Positions 8,339-17,909 of a stretch of DNA of 35,869 nt are shown piece by piece. The DNA is taken from contig DHIV01000030.1 of assembly GCA_002403995.1 (NCBI GenBank), forward strand, positions 1 to 35,869, given 5' to 3'. The stretch is from Gallionella sp. UBA4737. GTDB lineage: Bacteria; Pseudomonadota; Gammaproteobacteria; Burkholderiales; Gallionellaceae. The translations under genes were made by a program, and so were the position numbers. The first letter of the stretch is position 1. Each line of letters opens with the position of its first letter. Below the pieces are notes generated by a model, which had not been told where the DNA came from, made no database searches, and was given only the letters and a program-made list of their open reading frames with translations.

Positions 8339-9009
8339 GGCTGAGTGTTCCGGTTCTTCAGCGTGATCCAGCCGCCGCTGCATTCTGCCTTGATATGCGG
8401 ACCGGCGGCAGTGGCATAACCAGCCACTTGGCTACCGTCTTCGGGTAGCCTAGTGGAATGGCTAGTAGTTCCACCAGTCTCCCCGTTCATGCTTGTGCGT
8501 TGCATGGTGCATCCTTCAAGCTGATACCAGCCATTGGTCTGGCTGCGTAGTGCGTCGAAAAAATTCAGCAGCTGGCCCTCGTGCAGCAAATCGAACTGCA
8601 GTTTTGTTTCGCTATAGTGGATCTCGAAGTTGCCGTTGTCTATGGCGGGCTGCGGCGCATAGATTTTTTGCGGGGCTATGCTGTAGCGAAAATCGATGAC
8701 CAGATTCTGGTTGCGGAGTTTCTCCAGGGCATCCATCCAGTCCAGCCTGTGATCGTCGCCGATGATTTTGTTTTTTTCCAGTGTGTCATATCCCTGAGAA
8801 AAATCCGACAGGTTATCCCGGTCCTGGCGTGCCATGGTTAGACGATTGCGTGCATCATTCATTTTGTTTTGAGCAGCGCTCAGACCTGTTTTGGTAGAGT
8901 CGGCATACTTGCTGCTGCTATACAGAATTACGCTGCTCAGCAGAATGGACGCGCAGACCGCAGCAAGGCTCCAGCGCATCAGGTGAAAGTCTGAGTTGGA
9001 GAATTTCAT
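8335..9009 (-). CDS. mshJ: MshJ-like (PilO-type) pilus alignment protein
   Basis: A 224-residue bitopic inner-membrane protein. The start ATG at 9009 overlaps the mshI stop (ATGA). It has a short cytoplasmic N-terminus, one membrane helix (about residues 13-30), a coiled-coil stretch (about 38-80, AQNKMNDARNRLTMARQDRD) and a periplasmic alpha/beta domain, the PilO/GspM architecture. By family it pairs with the PilN-like part of MshI to align the inner-membrane platform with the secretin. The assignment as MshJ is supported by gene order (mshI-mshJ-mshK) and topology more than by residue motifs. Confidence 0.75.
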   Translation of the reverse strand: MKFSNSDFHLMRWSLAAVCASILLSSVILYSSSKYADSTKTGLSAAQNKMNDARNRLTMARQDRDNLSDFSQGYDTLEKNKIIGDDHRLDWMDALEKLRNQNLVIDFRYSIAPQKIYAPQPAIDNGNFEIHYSETKLQFDLLHEGQLLNFFDALRSQTNGWYQLEGCTMQRTSMNGETGGTTSHSTRLPEDGSQVAGYATAAGPHIKAECSGGWITLKNRNTQP

Positions 9010-10496
9010 GTTGCCGGTCTCCATACAAGCTTAAAAGAAAAAGCGAGTTCATTCTCGCGCGCTTCGCGCTGATCGGCAAGACTGCCGCTGGGGCTGACGT
9101 CAAGCGGTCTGGTAAGGATAGTTACCAGGTAACCGCGCTTGCTCAAATCAAGCTGGAAGCGATCCAGATATGCCAGCGCGGCGCGGTAGTCATTGCCGAA
9201 ACCTTGCAAATCCCCCTTCAGGATAATGACCTGAGCAGGAACGTCGGCACGGGTACCGCTTGCAGCCGGTTCCGTGGCGCTTGATTGCCAACCCAAGTCG
9301 CTTAGCTCGATTTGTGGAAATCGGTCCAGCGTGGCGCTGATCGGCTTCAGGATGATTTGCGGGGCAGGCTCGTATTGATCGAGCTTGCGCATGATGGACA
9401 CGCCTGCCTTCATATCAGCGGCAGGTGCGTGGGTGCTGGGGAAGCTCTGCGTGATTTGCTGTACTTCTCTCTGCATGTTTTGCGCCTTGAACTCGAGAGA
9501 CTCGGCGTCGACCGCATTTCCGCGGTTTTGCCAAAAGACTGCTGTCGCCCATGAAATGCTGGCAAGCAATAATACAGCGCTGCCCCAATTGAGTGCGCGG
9601 CGCAGTTGCCACAGTGTGTAATAGCGGATGTGTTCAGCGTTGGCGTAATTCGTATCGGGACGGTTGATGGTTAGCTGGTGCAGAAAGATCTGGCTGGCGT
9701 CCGAATCGGTGAATTGATAGTCAATCTTGAGTTGCCTGCCAACTTCTTCGATATCTGAGAAGTCGTAACGCACATCTGTGTCGGATAATTTGTTATGCAG
9801 TTCGCTACGGTCCTTGGCATGGCACAGGATGCGCACATCGAGTATTTGTCCCGACGGGAGAAGGCTCAGGCTCTTCAGATACTGGTAGGTGCGGGAGAGT
9901 TCTTTTATTACGGCATCATGGAATGTCAGGTCGGCGTGTATGGGCGTCAGCCGGGAAATCTGCAAGCGATGACCGCTGAAATAGGTTTGCCGCAACCCGG
10001 AAAATTTTTCCCAGGAAATCAGCAACAAGTGTTTCGAGGGATGGTCTTTGACCAGCGGCGCGCTGATTTGCGGCACCGAATAAATCCCCACGAGCGGAGT
10101 CTGCTGGGCCAGCAAGATGTTCAGCCAGGGCGTGATGAGCGAGGGGTTGGTCAATGCCGAGAACAGCATGTCATCGTCGCGTCGTCCGGTCTTTTGGCGT
10201 TGTAATTGCACGGCTTGATGAAAAGGGGTGCCGCGATAAAACTGGTCGAACTTGCGTTGCAACAGTGCGGTGCGCTTGCCTCCGAGCAGGTGCGGGACGA
10301 TTTCATGACGGAAGTCCTCTTCTATCAAATCGGTCAGCAGGTAAGTGGGACATATCTCCATCTGCAAGAAAGTCACGAAATTTTCCAGCCCGTCCGGGGT
10401 TTCAGTGAAGTCGTGCTGCAGCACGATTTCCCCGCCTTCCATGAGTTGCGCATGCAGGCGATTGGCACTCAGGAATAGCAACAGAGATCGTTTCAT
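9006..10496 (-). CDS. mshI: MshI-like pilus protein, PilM/PilN type
   Basis: A 496-residue protein. The first roughly 300 residues are soluble with a PilM-like actin-fold look (MKRSLLLFLSANRLHAQLM and later KDRSELHNKLSDTDVRYDF). A membrane helix at about 310-330 (SAVLLLASISWATAVFW) is followed by a coiled coil and a PilN/GspL-type periplasmic domain. It thus joins PilM-like and PilN-like functions in one chain, as in MSHA systems, linking the cytoplasmic motor with the periplasmic alignment complex. The start overlaps the mshG stop (TGATG) and its stop overlaps mshJ, so the set is translationally coupled. Confidence 0.78.
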   Translation of the reverse strand: MKRSLLLFLSANRLHAQLMEGGEIVLQHDFTETPDGLENFVTFLQMEICPTYLLTDLIEEDFRHEIVPHLLGGKRTALLQRKFDQFYRGTPFHQAVQLQRQKTGRRDDDMLFSALTNPSLITPWLNILLAQQTPLVGIYSVPQISAPLVKDHPSKHLLLISWEKFSGLRQTYFSGHRLQISRLTPIHADLTFHDAVIKELSRTYQYLKSLSLLPSGQILDVRILCHAKDRSELHNKLSDTDVRYDFSDIEEVGRQLKIDYQFTDSDASQIFLHQLTINRPDTNYANAEHIRYYTLWQLRRALNWGSAVLLLASISWATAVFWQNRGNAVDAESLEFKAQNMQREVQQITQSFPSTHAPAADMKAGVSIMRKLDQYEPAPQIILKPISATLDRFPQIELSDLGWQSSATEPAASGTRADVPAQVIILKGDLQGFGNDYRAALAYLDRFQLDLSKRGYLVTILTRPLDVSPSGSLADQREARENELAFSFKLVWRPAT

Positions 10497-11698
10497 CAGA
10501 ATTTCACCTTGCCGATGAGGTCGTAAATGGGCGATAGCACAGACAACATAACCCAGCCTAATAATGAGCCCAGCACGATGGTCATGGCCGGTTCGATCAT
10601 GACTTGCACTTTTTTGATGGAGCTCTTCACGTCGCGGTCATAAAAGTAGCTTACATTCAGCAGTGCCTTGTCCAGCGAACCGGTGGCTTCGCCGACTTTG
10701 AGCATGCGGATCACCAGCGGTGGAAACATGCCGGTATGCTGGAAGCTTTGGGTCAGGTTTTTGCCGTTTTCTATTTCGTGTGTGACATCTTCCAGGCTCT
10801 TGGCAACGGCAAGGTTGTTGACCACATCGCGCGAACTGGCGATGCAATCAAGGATGGTGATGCCTGATCCGTACATCAGGGCGAAAGTGTTGGCAAAGCG
10901 AGCCAAAATGATCTTGCGCAGGATCGGACCGATCACCCACATGTCCAGTTTGAACCTGTCGAATTTGAAGCGCATCTCCGCACTGTAGACCAGGACCAAT
11001 TTGCCAGCGATGGGCAGCGCGATGGGCAGCGCGAGCAATACATACCAGTAATTCACAAAGAACGATGAAGTGGCAATCAGGATACGTGTTTGAATGGGGA
11101 TTTCCTGCCCCATGCTTTTGATGAAGCTGACCAATTGGGGCACCAGATAGATCATCAGGAAAAATGTGACGCCAACCACCACTGTGCCGACGATAGCCGG
11201 GAGGAGCAGGATGGTCTTGGTTTGCGAGGACATTTCGTCCTGCCACTTCAGTGATTCGGTGATGTGCTGGAACACTTCGGACAGTCGTCCGCTAGTTTCA
11301 CCGGCGTGGGTCAGGCTGATGAATATCTTATCGAACGCGTCAGGGTGAAGTTTCATCGCTTCGGAAAGTTTTTTGCCGCCTTCGATGGATTCGATCAGAT
11401 TGGCGATGATTTCGCGGAAATGCTGGTCGTTCATGGTGTCGCGCAAATCGGCGAGGCTTTCCAGCAAGGGCACGCCGGCACTGCTGAGTTGTTCGAGGTT
11501 GAAAAAAAAGGTGATCAATTCGGTGCGTTTTATTTTGTTGCGCCCGAAGCCTGTCGCGCCGCTATCCATTTTGGCATCGATCAAGTCCAAACCGCTGCGT
11601 TTCAGGCGCTGTTCCAGGTCCACTTGATTGGCGGCATCCTGCAACCCTTTATGGGTCTTGCCATGATCGTCTATTGCCCGATAAGAATAGAGTGCCAT
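10496..11698 (-). CDS. mshG: MshG, inner-membrane platform protein (GspF/PilC family)
   Basis: A 400-residue polytopic membrane protein, the normal length of GspF/PilC proteins. It opens with MALYSYRAIDDHGKTHKG, the usual family start, and contains two related helical cytoplasmic domains (around 70-190 and 270-380) with FxxxLxxLxxAGVPLLESL and FANTFALMYGSGITILD motifs, separated and followed by membrane helices. It forms the platform that the MshE ATPase drives. A GGAAG ribosome site precedes the ATG, 9 nt after mshE ends. Confidence 0.93.
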   Translation of the reverse strand: MALYSYRAIDDHGKTHKGLQDAANQVDLEQRLKRSGLDLIDAKMDSGATGFGRNKIKRTELITFFFNLEQLSSAGVPLLESLADLRDTMNDQHFREIIANLIESIEGGKKLSEAMKLHPDAFDKIFISLTHAGETSGRLSEVFQHITESLKWQDEMSSQTKTILLLPAIVGTVVVGVTFFLMIYLVPQLVSFIKSMGQEIPIQTRILIATSSFFVNYWYVLLALPIALPIAGKLVLVYSAEMRFKFDRFKLDMWVIGPILRKIILARFANTFALMYGSGITILDCIASSRDVVNNLAVAKSLEDVTHEIENGKNLTQSFQHTGMFPPLVIRMLKVGEATGSLDKALLNVSYFYDRDVKSSIKKVQVMIEPAMTIVLGSLLGWVMLSVLSPIYDLIGKVKF

Positions 11699-11707
11699 TG
11701 TGCTTCC

Positions 11708-13423
11708 TTAGCCAAGCCGGTCGGTCAGATCCACCATGCGGCTGACTTCGGCAAGCGAGGTAATGCCTTGCAGGATGCGCCGAATCCCGTCCAGCGCCAG
11801 CGGGCGAAATCCCTTGGCTAGCGCAGCCTCCCTGATTTGGCGCGCGCTGGCGCGATGCGAAACCAGATCATCCAGATCGTAGTCCATCTTGAGCAATTCC
11901 ATGATGGTCATGCGCCCCTTGTAGCCTTGATGGTTACAGGCTTCGCAGCCTGCAGCCCGGTACAGGGTGATGTCTTGCTGGGGCGTCAATCCCAGCAGCT
12001 TGCGTTCAGATGCATCCGGTGAGTAAGGGTATTTGCATTCCTTGCACAGGATGCGCACCAGACGTTGCGCAACGATGCCGATGATGTTCCCGGCCATGAT
12101 GTCCGGAAGGATGCCGATGTCGAGCAGGCGAGGGATCGCGCCGATCGCGGAGTTGGTATGCAGCGTCGAATACACTTGATGTCCGGTCATCGCTGCACGA
12201 AATGCCATTTCGGCGGTGGGATGGTCGCGGACTTCGCCGACCAGGATGATGTCCGGATCCTGGCGCATCATGGAGCGGATACCGCTGGCGAAGTCCATCT
12301 TGGCCGACTCGTTCACCGAAGTCTGGCGGATCAGCGCGAGCGGGTATTCGACCGGATCTTCCAGCGTCATGATGTTGACCGATTCGGTATTGATGTGACT
12401 CAGCACCGAATACAGTGTGGTGGTCTTGCCGCTGCCGGTAGGTCCGGTCACCAGCACGATGCCTTCCGGCTTGGCGATGATCATTTTGAGCATGTTGAGC
12501 GCGTCTTCATCCAGGCCAAGCTGATCAAGCGGCACGATGCCTTTTTGCCGATCCAGGATGCGCAGCACCAGATTTTCGCCGTGCGTGGTGGGATGCGAAG
12601 CTACCCGGAAATCGATCGGACGACCCGACAGGCGCAGCGAGATGCGCCCGTCCTGTGGCGCCCGGGTCTCGGCGATGTTCATGTTGCTCATCACCTTCAG
12701 GCGCACCACCATGGCCGGCCAGAAACTCTTGTGCAGGCTGCGCACTTGGCGCAGCACGCCGTCGACGCGATAGCGGATGCGCAAAAAGCTGCTTTCCGGC
12801 TCGAAGTGGATGTCCGAAGCACCACGTTGCACTGCTTCGGTGAGCAGCGCATCAATCAAGCGTACCACCGGCTGGCTGAATTCGCTTACGCCGGATTGCT
12901 GCGACTGATATTCCATTTCACCCGGCTCGATCTCATGCAGGATGCCGTCAATGGATAGCTCGAAACCGTAATACTGATCTATCGCGCGGAGAATGTCAGA
13001 TTCGCTGGCCAGCTGTGTAATCAGGCGATATTCATCCTTGAGCAGGGCGCGTACCTGATCCAGCGCGATGATGTTGTCAGGATCGGCGACTGCCAGGGTC
13101 AGGATGTGGGCGACCATATCCACTGACAGGGGTAATAATTGATAACGGCGCGCAACATCCTTGGGAATCAGGGAGAGAGCCATCGGGTCGATGATGATGG
13201 AGGTGAGATCTACGCTTTGTTGGCCAAGATTTTCCGACAAGACGTCGCGAATTGTGGCTTCCGAGAGAAAGCCGAGACGAACCAGCAGGCGACCCAGCGG
13301 CTGGTGGGTCTTTCCCTGCTCTTGTAGGGCGATGCGCAACTGGTCGTCGCTTATCACGCCTTTGCCGACCAGTATCTGTCCGAGTTGTTGGGGCGGGTTA
13401 TCCGGCTTCTGAGTTGTTGGCAT
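11708..13423 (-). CDS. mshE: MshE, pilus extension ATPase (GspE/PilB family)
   Basis: A 571-residue secretion-type hexameric ATPase that powers pilus assembly from the cytoplasm. The N-terminal T2SSE-N regulatory region (about 1-160) has the repeated LGRLLV-L phrase that in V. cholerae MshE binds c-di-GMP (family knowledge; the repeat is visible at residues 14-50). Then come GASDIHFEP, Walker A GPTGSGKT (327-334), an Asp box, Walker B (ILVGEVRD) and His box (TGHQVYSTLHTN), and a zinc tetracysteine CKEC...CEAC in the C-terminal part. It lies between mshN and mshG in the usual order. c-di-GMP control of this copy is plausible but unproven. Confidence 0.95.
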   Translation of the reverse strand: MPTTQKPDNPPQQLGQILVGKGVISDDQLRIALQEQGKTHQPLGRLLVRLGFLSEATIRDVLSENLGQQSVDLTSIIIDPMALSLIPKDVARRYQLLPLSVDMVAHILTLAVADPDNIIALDQVRALLKDEYRLITQLASESDILRAIDQYYGFELSIDGILHEIEPGEMEYQSQQSGVSEFSQPVVRLIDALLTEAVQRGASDIHFEPESSFLRIRYRVDGVLRQVRSLHKSFWPAMVVRLKVMSNMNIAETRAPQDGRISLRLSGRPIDFRVASHPTTHGENLVLRILDRQKGIVPLDQLGLDEDALNMLKMIIAKPEGIVLVTGPTGSGKTTTLYSVLSHINTESVNIMTLEDPVEYPLALIRQTSVNESAKMDFASGIRSMMRQDPDIILVGEVRDHPTAEMAFRAAMTGHQVYSTLHTNSAIGAIPRLLDIGILPDIMAGNIIGIVAQRLVRILCKECKYPYSPDASERKLLGLTPQQDITLYRAAGCEACNHQGYKGRMTIMELLKMDYDLDDLVSHRASARQIREAALAKGFRPLALDGIRRILQGITSLAEVSRMVDLTDRLG

Positions 13424-13429
13424 GACGAA

Positions 13430-14527
13430 TTAGTGCGATAGCTCTTTTATGCGTTGTGAGATTATTGCGTGATCAAAGCCCGCGTGATGTTCCGGATCAA
13501 GTTGCAAGGCACGTTGGTAATACTGTGCAGCCGGCTTGTTTTGCCCAAGGCGATCAAGGCTGACGGCCAGATTGAATGCCAGTTCGGCGTTGTCAGGCGC
13601 CAGTTTGTAGGCATTGAAATAGGCCTGCTGTGCTTCGCTCCAGCGCGATTGCTCTGCGTAGTAATTGCCCAAAGCGAAGTGCAGGGATGGTGAATCTTGT
13701 TGTTCGTTAAGCAAGGTTTTCAGACGGCTTTCGCGGTTGTCGTCGGTAGTCAAAGCGGACATTCCCGCATTGGCCACCGCATTGCGCGGATCGAGTGCCA
13801 TTACTTGCGCGTAATAGTGTGCCGCCAGGTTGTCCTCATCGCGGCGTTGCGCGATGACAGCCAGACCAAGCAGCGCATCGCTATTGCTTGAATCCAGGTT
13901 GAGGGCCTGACGATACAGTTGTTGCGCTTGATCAAGTTTTTCGCTGCGATAAGCCAGGTAGGCATTGTTGAGTATGGGATCGATGGGTTCGTCCTGATGC
14001 TGTTCGACAATCATCGGAGTGTTTTTGTGCGCTTGTGGCGCTATAGCCGATGCCCTTGTGGCATGCGCCGGTTTTGGAATACCAGCGGACTTTAATGAAG
14101 CGGCTTCAGCCGAAACAACTTCCGGCACTAAATTATTTTGCGGTGGGGTCTTCCCGGTTCCTGGCTTTTCAAGTGATGCAATGGCAGGCATAACGACAGG
14201 GCGCTGGACATTGCCTGGAGAGATGACGTACCACACATAGCCCGCTCCCGCCGCGAGCAACAAACCCGTTCCGGCCAAAGCGATCAGTAAATTACGGTTG
14301 ATGCCGGCGTGCACAAACGACGGGGCACGGGATTTTGCATTGAACAGGTTTTGCCCGGCAGCGCGCGCCCTGTTGTCGGGTGATGACGCTGCAGTCGAGG
14401 CAGCGGGTTGGGAAGCCGAATCGGGGTGTGGCTCCAAACTCAGTTCAAGCCCCGAGTGGCTGGCGTCTCCAGACTGCGCGGAGTTTGCTTGCTGCGATTT
14501 TTTGCGGGCATCCAGTAGCAGGCTCAT
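13430..14527 (-). CDS. mshN: MshN-like TPR protein
   Basis: A 365-residue bitopic protein. The N-terminus is cytoplasmic with a Ser/Ala/Pro-rich linker, one membrane helix (about 94-116) follows, then a Pro-rich stalk, and the C-terminal half (about 185-360) is made of tetratricopeptide repeats (AYLAYRSEKLDQAQQLYRQA, AHYYAQVMALDPRNAVANAG and others). In MSHA loci MshN sits beside the secretin and probably helps assemble or anchor it through TPR contacts in the periplasm. It starts 2 nt after mshL stops, which suggests coupled translation. Confidence 0.85.
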   Translation of the reverse strand: MSLLLDARKKSQQANSAQSGDASHSGLELSLEPHPDSASQPAASTAASSPDNRARAAGQNLFNAKSRAPSFVHAGINRNLLIALAGTGLLLAAGAGYVWYVISPGNVQRPVVMPAIASLEKPGTGKTPPQNNLVPEVVSAEAASLKSAGIPKPAHATRASAIAPQAHKNTPMIVEQHQDEPIDPILNNAYLAYRSEKLDQAQQLYRQALNLDSSNSDALLGLAVIAQRRDEDNLAAHYYAQVMALDPRNAVANAGMSALTTDDNRESRLKTLLNEQQDSPSLHFALGNYYAEQSRWSEAQQAYFNAYKLAPDNAELAFNLAVSLDRLGQNKPAAQYYQRALQLDPEHHAGFDHAIISQRIKELSH

Positions 14528-14529
14528 GT

Positions 14530-16341
14530 TCAGGGTTTTCCGCTGGCGGATTCTTTAAAGAAATCCTGACCCGGCAACTTGTTGCGGAACTCGCTGAAAT
14601 CGGCGTTCACACTGGCATTCTTGATCACGACCGGTCGCAGGAAGATCACCAGTTCGGTTTTACTTGTCCTATCGTCGCGATTCTGGAACAGATTGCCCAG
14701 TAACGGGATGCGCCCGAGCAGCGGGATCTCGCTGGTGCTCTTGTCCATGCGGTCTTCCATCAGGCCGCCCAATACCGCGATCTGGTTGTTCTCGATCTTC
14801 AGCACCGACTCCATTTCGCGGGTCGAAGTCTCCGGGATGAGGTTCACAACCCCGGCACAGGTGGTGATACCCAAGCATGGGTTGGCCAGCGACGGATTGG
14901 GGTCCTTGACATACCTGAGGAAGCGCGTGATGGACGGGCGGATATTGAGCAGCACCGTATCGCTGTCGTTGATCTGCGGGGTCAGGCTCATCGTGAAACC
15001 CACCGGCGAGGTCAGCAGGGTGGAGATGTAAGTGGGAGGCGTGGACAAAGTGCTGGTCAGCGGATTCACCGTGCCGGGTGTCACGGTCATGGAGAAGTAC
15101 ACCAGGTTGTCTACCACACGCAACATCGCGGTCTGATTGTTCATGACACTCAGTTTTGGACTGGACAGGACTTTGACATTGCCAAACTGCTCCAGCAATT
15201 GTATGGACGCGTTAATGTCACCAAATTTGGAAAGGGGATTGATGTAGCTGACCGCCAGTGCGCCAGTCGTCGCGGCTATTCCAGCCGATCCGGTTTGGCT
15301 TAACGCGAAGCCTTTGGCGCCGAGCAGCGCGCGCGACCAATCTATGCCTTGCTGGTATTGATCGCTCAGTTTCACTTCGACGATGGTCGCTTCGATCAGT
15401 ACCTGACGTTGTGCGCTGGACATGACATGGTCAATGAATTCCTGGATCTTTTCATGTTGTTTTCCGGTGGCGCGCACCGTGATGATGCCGTTCTCCGGGT
15501 TGGCGATGACAGCAGCCGCCTCGCGGAAAGTGCTGCGCTTGGTGATGGTCATGCCGCCTTCTTCCACGTTGATCGGATTGGGGCTGTTTTCAATGCCGCC
15601 TTTGGGCGGGGGTTTCTTGGTGCCGCTGGCGGGCTGAACACCGGTTCCGGTGCTGCTGGCCGCCCTGACTTGTTGTACCGAGGTCTCGCTGGAACCCTCG
15701 GGTAATATCTTGTCGGTCTCATGCAGTATATCTTTGATATTCTGCGTCAACGTTTCCCAGAAGTGGTTTTTGGACGTGTTCTTGATGGTAAGAGATGAAT
15801 TATTGCTGCCGGATCCACCGCTCCCGGCTACGCTACCGGATGAACCTGAGCCGACTTGCGTGGCATTGGACATCGCACCATCCGAGTCGCGCGACATGTT
15901 CACATAATCGATCTTGTAGCTATGCAGGTAGGGAGAATCCGGCATCACGGTCAGGGTGCCGTTGTTTATTTCATAACGCATATCCACTTGTCTGGCGATG
16001 CGCGTGAGGATCTGCGGCAGGGTCTGGTTGATGGCGTTCACCGTCACCGTTCCCTGAATGCCGGATTGGATGTCGAGGTTGATTTTTGCATCGCGCGCCA
16101 GGGCGAATAAAATCTCCTGGGCTGGTACATTGGTGACCACCACGCTATAGGTGGCGACTTTGCCGGCGGGTTTTGGGGGCGGCAGCACGACGCTGTCTTT
16201 GATCGGCGGAATGCTGCTTTCAGTTTCGGGAAGGATGTCTTGCCGCTGAAGGTGCTGATCTGCAGGCCGAATTGGTTTAGTGCCGCAACCGGCGAGCATC
16301 ATCCCGATTACACCGAGATAAATTATGTTGCGTGAAAGCAT
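14530..16341 (-). CDS. mshL: MshL, outer-membrane secretin
   Basis: A 603-residue secretin that forms the outer-membrane pore for the pilus. A lipoprotein signal with lipobox MLAGC is present, so the ring subunits may be lipidated and need no separate pilotin. An STN/N0 region (about 60-130) is followed by a Ser/Gly-rich linker, an N1-like region, then the secretin core with VEVKLSDQYQQGIDW, KLSVMNNQTAMLRV and IPLLGNLFQNR motifs, ending in the ELVIFLRPVVI strand typical of the family. The ribosome site GGGGGA lies 4-5 nt upstream of the ATG. The 74-nt gap to mshM contains no clear terminator. Confidence 0.94.
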   Translation of the reverse strand: MLSRNIIYLGVIGMMLAGCGTKPIRPADQHLQRQDILPETESSIPPIKDSVVLPPPKPAGKVATYSVVVTNVPAQEILFALARDAKINLDIQSGIQGTVTVNAINQTLPQILTRIARQVDMRYEINNGTLTVMPDSPYLHSYKIDYVNMSRDSDGAMSNATQVGSGSSGSVAGSGGSGSNNSSLTIKNTSKNHFWETLTQNIKDILHETDKILPEGSSETSVQQVRAASSTGTGVQPASGTKKPPPKGGIENSPNPINVEEGGMTITKRSTFREAAAVIANPENGIITVRATGKQHEKIQEFIDHVMSSAQRQVLIEATIVEVKLSDQYQQGIDWSRALLGAKGFALSQTGSAGIAATTGALAVSYINPLSKFGDINASIQLLEQFGNVKVLSSPKLSVMNNQTAMLRVVDNLVYFSMTVTPGTVNPLTSTLSTPPTYISTLLTSPVGFTMSLTPQINDSDTVLLNIRPSITRFLRYVKDPNPSLANPCLGITTCAGVVNLIPETSTREMESVLKIENNQIAVLGGLMEDRMDKSTSEIPLLGRIPLLGNLFQNRDDRTSKTELVIFLRPVVIKNASVNADFSEFRNKLPGQDFFKESASGKP

Positions 16342-16415
16342 GCTTCCCCCTTAGCTTTATTTGGCTTGTAGCCTAACAGCTTTGTGGTCATTGCTCAATA
16401 CGTCATGCAACTGGT

Positions 16416-17900
16416 TCAGAAGATATAGGTGGATGTGGCGAATGCTTCCTGATAGCGTGCGGGTAGATCTTTGACTGCGTCATGCGCCGCCTCAACCGAG
16501 GGGTATGCGCCATAGAGTACCCGCAGCCCATTTTTTCCGCCAAACTTGGCTGGCAGCAGGTAAATTTCGGAAAGTTTACCCAGTGCATCGGCGCGTTTCA
16601 GGAATCCATCGATGCGTTCCGGCTTGACTTGCTCATTGTAAAACAGCTGGATGCTGGCGACGGGTTTCTGCTGTCCTGGGCTCGTCGAAGTGATCTGCTC
16701 CAGCAATTGTTTCCCTGCCGCCAAACGTTGTTCAAACAGGCTGGTTTTTTTCGCCGCTGGTTGGCTGTTGGCTATCGGCGGCGGGGGTGTCACAGCCGTG
16801 TTGCCTGCCGTGGGTACCCGGTTCAAAACGGGTTTGGGTGCCGGGTTGGGGATAGCTGCGGGAGAGGCCACCGTCTGATTTGCCACTACAGCAGATGCCG
16901 GTGCAGGCGCATTGTCTGGTTGCGCCGCCGGCATGGTGGCTGCAGGTGCAGCTGCAAGAGTTGGTGGTCTATCCAGGGTTTGCCGAAGCGATGTTTGCGG
17001 TTTATCCAGCATCCACCAGGCTGCCAAACCAAATAAAAGCACTGCGGCAGCCGCGCTTCCCAGCAGCAGCTTTTTATCGGACAGCGTGGCGGCTGCATTG
17101 AGTTCGCTATCGCGCATCGCCGCCTGAACATGATGAGCTTCGATGTTGTGTGTGTCATCCACGAAGGCGGCCAGCAATGATTTGTCCGCGAGGATGTTGA
17201 CGCGGCGCATCAGCCCGTTGGACGCGCCGGCGATGAGTTTGATCGCATGCGGCGAGAAGATGTTCGGGCCGTGGTAGCCGGCCGCGCGCATCCGGAACAT
17301 CAGGTAGCTTTCCAGGATGTTGCGCGACAGCGGCTGCATGTGGAAGTGATGCACGATGCGATCCTTGAGTTGGCGCATGTTTGGCTGATCCAGCTTGGCG
17401 TTCAATTCCGGCTGTCCGAACAGGACGATTTGCAGCAGTTTGGCATTGCCGACTTGCAGGTTGTACAGCAGGCGCAATTCTTCCAGCGTGTCGGGCGGCA
17501 TGGCGTGGGCCTCATCCACCAGCACGACGATACGCTTGCCCTCGCGCGCTTTCTCCTCGAGCTTGTTCTGGATGTTCTGCATGATGATGCCGACACGCTC
17601 GCCTTCGATGTTCAGCCCGAGCCCGTCGGCGATCGCGTACAGCATCTCTTCGCGCGACAGGCTTGGGTTGGCCAGATAGATGGTCTCGATGTGCCTGGGG
17701 AGCTTTTCCAGCAACATCCGGCACAACATGGTCTTGCCGCTGCCGACTTCGCCGCTGACCTTGATGATGCCCTCGACTTCAGAGATGGAGTAGATCAGCG
17801 CATCGAGGATTTCACCGCGATTGGCACCGGAAAAAAAGAACACCGTGACGGGCGTGATCCTGAAAGGCGGTTCGGTAAGTCCGAAGTGCTCTAAATACAT
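16416..17900 (-). CDS. mshM: MshM-like ATPase with C-terminal SPOR-like domain
   Basis: A 494-residue protein. Residues 1-270 are an ExeA/GspA-type AAA ATPase: MYLEHFGLTEPPFRITP start, Walker A GEVGSGKT (50-57), Walker B VLVDEAHAM and sensor motifs. A membrane helix (about 278-297) and a Pro/Ala/Thr linker follow. The last roughly 80 residues (IQLFYNEQ...LRVLYGAYPSVEAAHDAVKDLP) match the SPOR pattern, known in other proteins to bind denuded peptidoglycan. ATPase plus cell-wall domain parallels ExeA of type II secretion, which opens the wall for secretin assembly; ordinary MshM is about 280 residues and lacks this. AGGA lies 8 nt before the start. Confidence 0.87.
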   Translation of the reverse strand: MYLEHFGLTEPPFRITPVTVFFFSGANRGEILDALIYSISEVEGIIKVSGEVGSGKTMLCRMLLEKLPRHIETIYLANPSLSREEMLYAIADGLGLNIEGERVGIIMQNIQNKLEEKAREGKRIVVLVDEAHAMPPDTLEELRLLYNLQVGNAKLLQIVLFGQPELNAKLDQPNMRQLKDRIVHHFHMQPLSRNILESYLMFRMRAAGYHGPNIFSPHAIKLIAGASNGLMRRVNILADKSLLAAFVDDTHNIEAHHVQAAMRDSELNAAATLSDKKLLLGSAAAAVLLFGLAAWWMLDKPQTSLRQTLDRPPTLAAAPAATMPAAQPDNAPAPASAVVANQTVASPAAIPNPAPKPVLNRVPTAGNTAVTPPPPIANSQPAAKKTSLFEQRLAAGKQLLEQITSTSPGQQKPVASIQLFYNEQVKPERIDGFLKRADALGKLSEIYLLPAKFGGKNGLRVLYGAYPSVEAAHDAVKDLPARYQEAFATSTYIF

Positions 17901-17909
17901 GGCTGGATC

